From: Ochromonadaceae sp. CCMP2298
Taxonomy: Eukaryota; Sar; Synurophyceae; Ochromonadales; Ochromonadaceae
Reading direction: 5' to 3'
Length of the DNA stretch: 11,405 bases
NCBI GenBank assembly: GCA_026770595.1
Contig: MU634566.1
Span: forward strand, 1 to 11,405
The notes under the pieces are model-generated. The model ran no database searches and was not told the origin of the DNA. It saw only the letters and a list, made by a program, of their open reading frames with translations. Of this stretch, positions 1-7,425 are shown in pieces (the stretch's first letter is position 1; the number at the start of each line of letters is the position of its first letter). The position numbers and the translations under genes were made by a program.

Positions 1-1238
1 TCCCCCTCCTCCTCCTCCTCCCCGTTAAAGGCGTACACCACGGGCCTGGTGGCCACCCACCACAGGCTGTTGGACAGGGAGTGGCCGTTGCCCCCCGCGT
101 CCTCGAAGAAGGATGCCTCCAAGCCCATCAGACCCCCCCACGCCCCCCTCCACTTGCCCGCAGTCGCCATCATGGCGTACACCACTACCGCCCAGCCGCT
201 CTTCTTGCAGGCTGGGGTAGGGTCATAGGTAAAGGGATAATAGATATAAGGTGTGGTCATAGATATAAGCGAAAGCAGGTACGGGGATAGACACAGGGCA
301 CAGGGCACAGAGCACAGAGCACAGGGTTACTTACTGGGATCGGGCAGGCAGGAGTTAGCCAGCTCCGGCAGCATCTCAGGCACCCAGGAGCCCGCATCCC
401 TCAGTTCCGATGCGGGGGTGATGGGCATGAGCTGGATGCCGTAGCTCTTCCATGCCTCGTTGCCGAACCACGTCTGCAGCTGCGCCAGCACCGCCCACAT
501 CATGCCCACCACCTGATGGTTAGAGGGAGTATGTAGGGAGTATGTAGGGAGTATGAAGGGAGTATGTAGGCAGTATGTAGGGAGTATGTAGGGAGTATGT
601 AGGGAATATGATATAGGGAGTATGTAGGGAGTATGAGAAAAAGGGGTATGAAGATATTGCGGAAGTCAGCGGGATGGGGGTGCTTCTTCTATACGCATCA
701 TATACGCATCGTATGTACACGCATCGTATTTACCTTGGGCTTGTAGTCCTCGGGGTAGATCCGCATCACGCCCTCCGTGCCCGGCGCCTGCACGTGCCAG
801 TACATACGGGTGGAGCGGATCTCCGTGGCCATCAGCAGCCGCCCCATGTCTCGGATGCGGCGACTAGTATGTATGTATAATAATTATACATAGTATGTGT
901 AAAGTAGTATGCGATTAGTGTAGTGTGCGATTAGTATAGCAGTTATACATAATCACCTGGTCTCCAGCGCCTGCCGGTCCTCCGCGCTTGAGGTGCCCTG
1001 GAAGACCCCCGCCATGGCGTCCCCGTACAGCGCTACCGCCTCGTAGGCTGCGATGGCCTCGGAGGACGATTCCTGTAAGAAGGGTGGGAGGTAAGAGGCC
1101 AGCTCACACATACACACATGCATCACATACATACATATACATACATCATATACACATACACACACACACACACACACATACACATACACATATACATATA
1201 CATATACATACACACATACATCACATACACACACACAC

Positions 1239-1271
<33 letters not shown>

Positions 1272-4200
1272 GACACACATACACATACACATATACATAC
1301 ACACACATCACATACACATACATCACACACACATACAATCACACACATCCACGTATCATACCTCGTTGCGGCCGTTGGGGTAGGGCCTGCCCCCCAGCGT
1401 GACGATGCCGCTGGCCCAGCTGAAGCCCAGGTACCAGTCCTTGTGCCTCCAGGTGGGGAAGTACTCGTCCGCGTCCGAGGGATTCACGATGTCGCGCACC
1501 AGCAGCAGCACGCGCTGGTGGTACTTGCGGCCCCAGGCTCGGTCCATGCGGGCCACCACTGCGGCGGCGTAGATGTGGTAGCCGAAGTGGTAGTGGTGCT
1601 GCAGGCGTGTATAGGTGTGTGTGGGTGTATGCGTTAGTGTATGTGGGTATAGATGTAGATATTTCATCATTGTTGCGGAATAGTCTGTGGGAGGGGAGCG
1701 TATAGGGGGCATATGGGGTACAGGGGGCGAGGTAGGTGTGTAGGTGTGCAATACTGCAGGCGCTTACGTCGTTGTAGAAGCCTGCTCCGAAGTTCTGGCC
1801 GGCGTCAGTGAGGGCAGGGCAGTCGGGGAACTTGTTCGCGCAGAAGTGCTTCTTCTTCTCCTCGTCCCACTGGTAGTCGCACCCGCACATCACCATGCCC
1901 CCCCATGCACGGTCGTAGAGGAAGGGCGAGCCGGCGTTGGGGTCGAACCACACCTCCACCCCCCTCCTGAGCGTGTCCAGCGCCTCGGCGAGGTCCTTCT
2001 CGTCCACGCCGCCCACCTCCTCTGCGACCACGAGGATGCGCGCGAGCTTGGCCAGCATCTTACCGGAGAAGTAGGTGTCCCCCATTCCCGCCATGTAGTT
2101 AGGCTGGGTGTGGGGGGTTTAAGGGTAGGGGGTAGGGGATGAAGGGGTGAGGGTATAAGAGAGTGGGAGAGTGTGTCAGAAAGCGAGAGTGTGAGGGTAT
2201 TAAGCGAGGGTGTGCGTGTGGCAGTGCAGTGTCCTATTCCAGTATTCGTACCGGGGGGCTGTACTTTATGTCCTTCTTCAGCGCGGCCTGGATGGCGGGC
2301 AGCATCTCTGCTCGGGGGGCTCTGGGCGCGTAGAACTCGGTGCGGTGCAGGTGCTCCAGCAGGGTCCACGACCCACCCAGCGCGGGGCTGAGAGTTGAAA
2401 GGAGGGTGTGGGAGTAAGTGTGTGGGGGTGTGAGGGTGTGAGGATGTGAGGACGTGTGATAGTGTGTGAGTGTGAAAGTTTGGATAGTGTGTGTGATAGT
2501 GCGAGTGTAGTGTTAGTATTAGAGTGTTAGTGCAAGTGCGTGCAGCTTACCAAGTGTACCCATGGATGGCTGTGTGGCATCCAGGCTTCAGCACCACGTT
2601 GGACGAGCCAATGCGGGGCCTGAGTCTCTCCTGGTGGTGCGGCAGGGCGAACATCATCAGCTCCACACCCGCCATGTTCTTGCCGTCGTAGGCAGGCACC
2701 ACGTCCCCCTCGCTGCCCAGGTTGGACATGGTGGCAGGCCGCCAGTTGAAGATCAGCTGCAGCTCCTCCTCCTCCTCGGAGCTGATGGGGAAGGAGAACT
2801 CGATGTCTGCCTGGGCGGTGGCGTAGACCTCTGCGTGCTTGCGGAGCAGAGACTCGTACTCCACCTGGGGACGCGGCCCGCCGTTGCAGTACTGCGCGTT
2901 CTGTCCAGTGGTGCAGTTGTTGCCCATGGCTATTCTGACCATGCCCTTGTGCATGGGCTTAACAGCGCGCAGATCGAAGTGGTCGGCGTGGTCGGGGTCT
3001 GCCAGCTGGGGGATGCCCACTGCCTGCGGGGGGTCCAGGCTGTGGTCCCTCACCACGCTGGAGCACTCGAAGGCAGTGGGCTCGGAGACAAATATGAGCC
3101 ACGTCATGTCTGACTGGTCGAAGGACACGCGCATCTCCTTCTGCACCAGCACTGCCTCTCCGAACACACCGTCCTGCGTGGCGCACTTCAGCCCCCCCTT
3201 CCCCGTCCACCCCTCTCCATCTACCTCCTGGGGGGTGAATGGTGGTGAGTGTTTGATGGGGTGGGTTGGAGTGGGTTAGAGAGGTGAAAGTGTGAGAGTG
3301 AGGAGGAGAGGGTGTAAGATAACGTGAGAGAGTGTGAGAATGCGAGAGAGAATGCACAGCTAACTAGCTCACCACTGTGCTGTGGGTGCTCAGGGTCATG
3401 GCTCGCTCGGCGAAGATTCTCGGCGTGGAGTGGGAGTAGATCATGGACGTGTAGGGGGACCCGCGCACAATCGGGGACTGCATCATGGGACCCTTCTCAC
3501 CCTTCGTGCTGTTGGATACCCACTCCAGCTCGATGGCGAGCTTGCTGATCACTGCAGGGGAGCCCTGGTCGTGCTTGTGCACCAGGTGCTGCGGCAGGAA
3601 GGTCTCTCTGGCGCCCAGCGTGAGGCCGTTCTGAGGCTCGTGGTTCATCATCACCATGCGATCGTTGGCTGAAATGTAAAGCAGTATGTGTTCATACATG
3701 TGTTCATCAATACTTATGAGCCAAGAAGAGTATTATGAGTCACTGCTACAGAGTATGTGTACTTACCGAGCAGGTGCGTGGAGTGAGTGCGCACGCCAGG
3801 GATCAGCCCCGCCGCGTCGATGAGGTAGGGGATCTGGAAGACCTTGTTGTCCTCGCTGGTGGTGGTGTCACCCAGTATCAGGTTCTGGTACCAGCTGTTG
3901 GTGGGCAGGGGCGTGGAGGGAGCAGCCAGGCCCAGGGGACCCACAAGGTTGGCGAGGATAGCTCCGGGCTTGGACTCCACCGGCCTGTCGATCGCCTGAA
4001 TGCCCACGTCGATGGGGTTGACGTTGGAGAAGGGGTCGGCCTTGGAGGACCAGGCGCCGCTGAGGATGGGGGAGTCGACCTTTGCCTCAGCAGTGGAGGT
4101 GGTCGTCCGGGACAGGAGCGTCACGCCTACCATCAGCAGCACGGCCGAGGCACCAACAAGCAATGCAATTGACTTTACATTGAATGCCTTGGCGATCGGG

Positions 4201-4325
4201 CCGGGCGCGTCCTCTATCTCTACCTGCGCTTCATCTGCAAAATCAGATTTCAGCGGGGTGAGCTCTGTCTCTGTGTTGATGGACCCGTACTCGTGCGCCT
4301 CCCGCACATTGAACTTGATCGACAT
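1..4325 (-). CDS. GH81 endo-1,3-beta-glucanase, type II membrane-anchored (3' end outside window)
   Basis: Hydrolyses internal beta-1,3-glucan bonds (laminarin, callose or wall glucan; true substrate unknown). Exons, in transcription order: 4325-3767, 3668-3373, 3227-2551, 2387-2252, 2103-1768, 1598-1362, 1072-957, 863-734, 512-335, 211-<1. Phases join cleanly into 958 residues. Seen: cytosolic tail 1-51; hydrophobic helix about 52-71; GH81 N-terminal motif PLPTNSWYQNLILG at 139-152; VRGSPY 254-259; FALPHH 478-483; catalytic acid motif FYND-HHYHFGYHIY with Asp668; RHKDWYLGFSWASG 720-733 (approximate); base motif ESSSE with Glu748 and Glu752; TEIRSTRMYWHV 799-810; GIQLMPITPASE 854-865; GNGHSLSNSLWWVATR near 929-944. 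All are standard GH81 landmarks in the right order, so the domain looks complete and active. N-glycosylation sequons occur at Asn239 and Asn389. The reading frame is open at the left edge in a Glu run, so the tail is unknown. The chosen start is the Met nearest the membrane anchor; an in-frame extension to 4529 is possible. Confidence 0.94.
240..269. repeat. 11-bp direct repeat pair
   Basis: ATAGATATAAG occurs at 240-250 and again at 259-269, separated by 8 bp, in GH81 intron 9. Confidence 0.8.
292..326. repeat. 7-bp tandem repeat, 5 copies
   Basis: Five adjacent units: CACAGGG, CACAGGG, CACAGAG, CACAGAG, CACAGGG. Lies wholly inside GH81 intron 9, just inside its donor site. Confidence 0.9.
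513..733 (-). other. GH81 intron 8 (221 bp)
   Basis: Donor GTAAAT at 733, acceptor ATCAG ending at 513, phase 0. Holds an 11-bp tandem repeat (528-636) and a looser ACGCATCRTAT repeat (about 690-729). Downstream exon resumes VVGMMWAVL. Confidence 0.88.
528..636. repeat. 11-bp tandem repeat (AGTATGTAGGG)
   Basis: Seven consecutive units at 528-604 with two single-base variants, then a degenerate break and further copies from 619. In GH81 intron 8, near its acceptor; the sense strand reads CCCTACATACT and so adds pyrimidines before the acceptor. Confidence 0.92.
864..956 (-). other. GH81 intron 7 (93 bp)
   Basis: Donor GTGATT at 956, acceptor CTAG ending at 864 (TAG rather than CAG), phase 2. 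Contains a tandem 16-bp repeat at 906-937. Splicing gives LET-S-RRIRDMGRLLMATEIRS, with TEIR as expected for GH81. Confidence 0.83.
906..937. repeat. 16-bp tandem duplication
   Basis: Units AGTATGCGATTAGTGT (906-921) and AGTGTGCGATTAGTAT (922-937) are adjacent and differ at two positions. Inside GH81 intron 7. Confidence 0.85.
1073..1361 (-). other. GH81 intron 6 (289 bp), microsatellite-filled, before catalytic Glu
   Basis: Donor GTATGA at 1361, acceptor TTACAG ending at 1073, phase 0. It separates NGRNE from ESSSEAIAAY. Most of its length is the CA/TA simple repeat listed separately. Confidence 0.92.
1104..1348. repeat. CA/CATA microsatellite
   Basis: About 245 bp of CA dinucleotides and CACATA/CATACA hexamers, with a pure (CA)n stretch of about 20 bp near 1158-1178. 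Fills GH81 intron 6. The Cys/Val- and His/Thr-rich open frames crossing it are translation artefacts of the repeat. Confidence 0.95.
1599..1767 (-). other. GH81 intron 5 (169 bp), between catalytic Asp and the HHYHFGYH motif
   Basis: Donor GTAAGC at 1767, acceptor CTGCAG ending at 1599, phase 0. It splits FYND from HHYHFGYHIY exactly after Asp668. CA/C-rich on the sense strand (TG-rich on plus, 1605-1660 and 1732-1749). Confidence 0.92.
2104..2251 (-). other. GH81 intron 4 (148 bp)
   Basis: Donor GTACGA at 2251 (less usual), acceptor CCCAG ending at 2104, phase 0, joining KYSPP to PNYMAGMGDTYFSGK. The part near the acceptor is C-rich on the sense strand (TAGGGGG-type repeats on plus, about 2105-2150). 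Confidence 0.82.
2388..2550 (-). other. GH81 intron 3 (163 bp)
   Basis: Donor GTAAGC at 2550, acceptor CTCAG ending at 2388, phase 2. Filled with degenerate CAC/CTCAC repeats on the sense strand (GTG/GTGAG on plus, about 2398-2540). Confidence 0.87.
3228..3372 (-). other. GH81 intron 2 (145 bp)
   Basis: Donor GTGAGC at 3372, acceptor CCCCCCAG ending at 3228, phase 0. The sense strand is CA/CTCAC-rich and degenerate. The downstream exon starts EVDGEGW. Confidence 0.85.
3669..3766 (-). other. GH81 intron 1 (98 bp)
   Basis: Donor GTAAGT at 3766, acceptor CAG ending at 3669, phase 1. Splicing joins LL-A-NDRM. Contains the 10-bp direct repeat ATGTGTTCAT (plus strand) at 3686-3695 and 3698-3707. 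Confidence 0.9.
4112..4325 (-). other. N-terminal cytosolic tail and transmembrane anchor of the GH81 protein
   Basis: Residues 1-51 are polar and acidic; residues 52-71 (SIALLVGASAVLLMVGVTLL) are uncharged and hydrophobic, preceded by Lys51 and followed by a Ser/Thr-rich stalk. No cleavage site is obvious, so the helix reads as a signal anchor (type II, catalytic domain in the lumen or outside). The tail contains YGSI (residues 13-16), which fits the YxxPhi adaptor-binding pattern; that match is short and may be chance. Many fungal GH81 enzymes have a cleaved signal peptide or none, so an anchored form is less common. Confidence 0.75.
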
Positions 4326-4538
4326 GAGCGCCGCGCGGAGTGGGACAAGACGAATACGAATGCAATGATATTCTACGCAAGGGCAATCAGTCCTATAAAT
4401 TGTGCTGTTGGAACATAGCTTCAAGTTGAGTTTGCAACAAGATTCAATGCGTGGACTTTTTGGACGGCGGGAAGAGGCACCGTGCATACTTTTGCCCAAA
4501 ACACGCCCCGGAAAGGCGAGAGAGGGCAAAAAGTGGAA

Positions 4539-4580
4539 AATTAACGACTTTCAATTAACGGGGTGACTTTGAAATTGACG
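4539..4580 (+). repeat. AATTRACG motif, three copies
   Basis: AATTAACG at 4539-4546 and 4553-4560, and AATTGACG at 4573-4580. The last two sit in a longer imperfect repeat (GACTTTCAATTAACG / GACTTTGAAATTGACG). Confidence 0.6.
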
Positions 4581-4608
4581 TTATTGATATACGTAATTAC
4601 GATAAATT

Positions 4609-4616
4609 GCGCCAAA
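4609..4616. promoter_or_regulatory. E2F/DP-like site (GCGCCAAA)
   Basis: GCGCCAAA is the reverse complement of TTTGGCGC, the E2F consensus TTTSSCGC. One 8-bp match in a promoter region; it could be chance. Confidence 0.3.
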
Positions 4617-4865
4617 AATGTGATGCAAAGTGAGGGGCAAACCCTCATTTGCCTGGTTTTGCCCTCTCTCTTTCTTCTAAACATCTCCCTCCACCCCCTT
4701 CGGCATCCTCTTAGAGATTGCGCTTGCTTTGCTGCATTGTTTTCCGGGGAACGGCAGCTTGGAGATTTGCCTGACACCGCTGCGAGACCGCGACGGGCCT
4801 GGAGGCAACGAGTGGGCGACAGACTCTAGCCTTGTCTGCAGCTGCAGAGCGCCGCATTCGAGGCC

Positions 4866-7425
4866 ATGGCATCCGACCAGATCCTTGTCATCAACAGCCT
4901 AGCGAGCAGACTGGAAAATGCCACCAGCACGGAGCGCATCTTCGCCTTACAGGAGCTGCAGTCGCATGCACGCACCGTACCCGAGCTCGTGGGCTCCCTG
5001 TCGCTCAAGCCGCTGCTGGACTTCCTGAAGGAGCAGGGCAGCGCAGAGGAGTACCAGGAGGCCCTGGACCTCATGTACCGCCTCGTCAAGTGCAGAGACA
5101 AGGCCGCTAGCAAGGCGAACGCAGATATCGTGCTGGGGGACGTGCAGACGGTCGAACTGCTGCTGGACCTGCTGAACCACGAGGACCTCACTGTGGGCGT
5201 CATGACTAGTCAGATTCTGACAGAGATACACGCCAGCAACGGCGCAGCGCTGGAGGACCAGATACAGCAGTGTCCCGATGGTGAGCTTGTAGTTGCAGTT
5301 ACATTACTCTGTGCTGACATGCCGCACCCCTCCGCGCCTCCGCCTCTGCATCCACCTCTGCGTCTGCCTCTGCTTGTGCCTCTCTTTGCTGCACGAGCTT
5401 AAGCTCCCACTGCTCACACCCTTGCTCACATACCCCATCCCACCTTCTACACCGCACCCCTCACCGCACAACCCCTACTGCAAACCCCTACACCCGTACC
5501 GCACCCCTATACCCCCATACCCCTGCAGGCATGAACAAGCTGCTGCAAAGGCTGCCCGACAGCTCCCGCGAAGAGGTGCGCAACCAAGCCATCGTGCTGG
5601 TGCAGCAATTAACCCTCTCCAACGAAGAGATGAAAAAAACCCTTGTCTTTAATGAGGGTTTTGAGATCCTGTTCGGCATCATGCAGGCGGAGGGGGGCGT
5701 GGCGGACGGCGGTCTGGTGGTGCAGGACTGCCTGCAGATCACGTGCAACATCCTAACCCACAGCGAGACATGCCAGAGGCTCTTTTATGCCATGGGCGGG
5801 GACTGGGTGTTACGGCTGGGGGATTATTTCGACCCGGTGGTGGTGGAGGCGCTGGGGGGGCAGTCGGACGCGCTGGAGGAGGACGGGGACGAGAGGGACC
5901 AGGTCCCCTCTTCTGAGTGCTGGTTCGACGAGTCGCATCGCCTGAGCTGCGCGCTGCTGGGCATGGCCGCACTGCACAGCAGCCTCACCCCGCCCTCTGC
6001 CAAGCACCAGTTGGTGCTGACGGCCTCGACGGTGGTGGTGCCTGCAGCGGCCTTCTGGATTGCGAGGAGGGGGCCGGCGGAGCTGGTGGCTGCCTCGCTG
6101 AGCCTACTGTACGCGCTGGTGCAGGGGAGTGGCGGGGGGAGTGGGGGACAGGGGGTGGCGGAGGTGGGGCAGCTGCTGGCCAACACCTACATAAAGGTAG
6201 GCCCCGCCGTGCCCCGCAAAAACTTCCCCCGCGATACGGAGGCGCCCCTGCTGCTGTTCGGATGGTGCCCAGTCCCAGGGGACGATCGCCGCTGCGTCGG
6301 TCTGCTGTCTCTGCTGGCGGAGAGCTACGTGTACCCCAAGCAGGCGTGGAGCGGGGAGGAGCGACTGGAGGTGCCTGCGTCATTGGGTCTGAGATTCGAC
6401 GTCGCACCGAGGGGACAGGGGGAGGAGACGCCTCTGGCTGCTGCGTGTCTGCGGGTCTTCGAGCAGATCCTGGCGGCGGATTCGAACATCTCTGACCTGC
6501 TCGTGCAGTACGTACTGGCACCGCCGCCGCCCCCGTATATGGGCGGGGACGATGGCATGGGTGGGGGTATGGGGGGTATGGGGGGCATGGGCATGGACGG
6601 GGGGGTGGGTCTGGAGTCAATGCAGCCCCTGTCTCTGCAGGTGCTGCGCATACTGGTGGCTGGATGCGACCGCGTGCTCTCAGGCAGCGGGGGGGCGCTG
6701 GTGCCTGCCGAGCGCGCTGCCAACCTGCTCTGCCTGTTGTTCACGCTGGGGTCGCAGCTAGCCAGGGAGATCGCCACTGCACTCACCACCGCACATATAT
6801 CGGGCGCTAGCGCTGGCACGGGCCCTAAGCTGCTGCTGCCCTTACTACTGCACGCGGCCGGCCGGGCTGCGCGTCTAGCGGGTGCGGGCTGGCCCCTTCT
6901 GGTGTCGCTGCTGCGGTTGCTGGCGGCGGTGGTGTGCGGGTGCGAGGCGGCGGCCAGGCAGATGCTGGACGATCCAGCCAACCTGTTTGTCGTAGATCTC
7001 GCCACTGCTGCCTCAGAATCCGCAGGCGTGCCGGGGGCGGTGCAGGAGGGGGCGGCGCTCTTCCTGGGCTGCTGCTTTACCGCACTGCCTGTGCCCGAAC
7101 ACGAAAACGGGGCAAATGGGGCCGGGAATGGGGCTGGGAACGGGGACAGCGGGGGGGCTGAGGACGGGTCCCTGCTCTCTCGCAGGGCGTTCCTAGGAAT
7201 GGTGGACGCGCGCATCGGCCTCAGCCGCTTCTCCGCACTGCTCAAGAGGCCACTCGCACAGGGGGGCAAGGGGGGCAAGGGTATGGGTACGGGTACAAGT
7301 GCGGGTGCGGGTGCGGGGTCGGGGGCGGAGTTGGGTGCTTTCGATTCCCCGCACTTCCGGGCCTTCCACGAGGCCAGGGTGGAGGAGGTGCGAGCGGGCA
7401 TATTCAAGTTCTACACAGGGGCGGG
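4866..7425 (+). other. p115 armadillo-like head domain
   Basis: Residues 1 to about 770 (intron included in the span) align in order with the human p115 head. Insertions absent from animal p115 are low-complexity: a Pro5 tract and the Met-Gly stretch GMGGGMGGMGGMGMDGG (about 6519-6612), a Gly/Asn stretch (about 7105-7155) and a Gly/Lys/Thr/Ala stretch (about 7262-7330). They fall between helical segments, so they are probably surface loops. Confidence 0.8.

Larger units (their letters stand above)
212..334 (-). other. GH81 intron 9 (123 bp)
   Basis: Donor GTAAGT at 334, acceptor CCCCAG ending at 212, phase 1, joining LPDP-T-CKKSGWAVVVYAM. Contains a 7-bp tandem repeat (292-326) and an 11-bp direct repeat (240-250 and 259-269). 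Confidence 0.87.
4518..4670. repeat. Perfect 14-bp inverted repeat in the divergent promoter
   Basis: GAGAGAGGGCAAAA at 4518-4531 and its exact reverse complement at 4657-4670, with a 125-bp spacer. A related arm, GAGGGGCAAACC, lies at 4632-4643 and pairs with one gap against 4655-4666. Likely paired protein-binding sites rather than a hairpin, given the spacer length. Confidence 0.7.
4326..4865. promoter_or_regulatory. Divergent promoter region between the GH81 and p115-like genes
   Basis: 540 bp between the two start codons, transcribed outward on both sides. It is visibly more AT-rich than the coding DNA, mainly at 4360-4680. Elements seen: perfect 14-bp inverted repeat (4518-4531/4657-4670); TTTTGCCC at 4490-4497; AATTRACG motifs at 4539-4580; GCGCCAAA at 4609-4616; and a TATAAAT at 4393-4399 that is poorly placed for either gene. 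Transcription start sites cannot be read from sequence. An in-frame stop at 4827-4829 bounds the p115 reading frame. Confidence 0.75.

Noticed and set aside
953-1383. Open frames on both strands rich in Cys/Val/Met or His/Thr/Ile
   Set aside because: They are translations of the CA/CATA microsatellite of GH81 intron 6; only the last part of the minus frame (957-1072) is a real exon.
1890-2369. 159-codon minus-strand open frame crossing GH81 intron 4
   Set aside because: Out of frame with exons 4 and 5 and reads through an intron; the spliced frame gives GH81 motifs instead.
2562-3113. 183-codon plus-strand open frame
   Set aside because: Antisense to GH81 exon 3, which has clear family motifs.
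4393-4399. TATAAAT as a TATA box
   Set aside because: On the plus strand it is over 450 bp from the p115 start; on the minus strand the sequence is not a TATA consensus. Kept only as a note in the promoter entry.
5450-5525. CACCCCTA-type repeats as telomere-like DNA
   Set aside because: Too degenerate, and inside an intron as its pyrimidine tract.
6325-7407. 360-codon minus-strand open frame, Pro/Ser/Ala-rich
   Set aside because: Antisense to the p115 head, with no recognisable domain and composition explained by the opposite strand.
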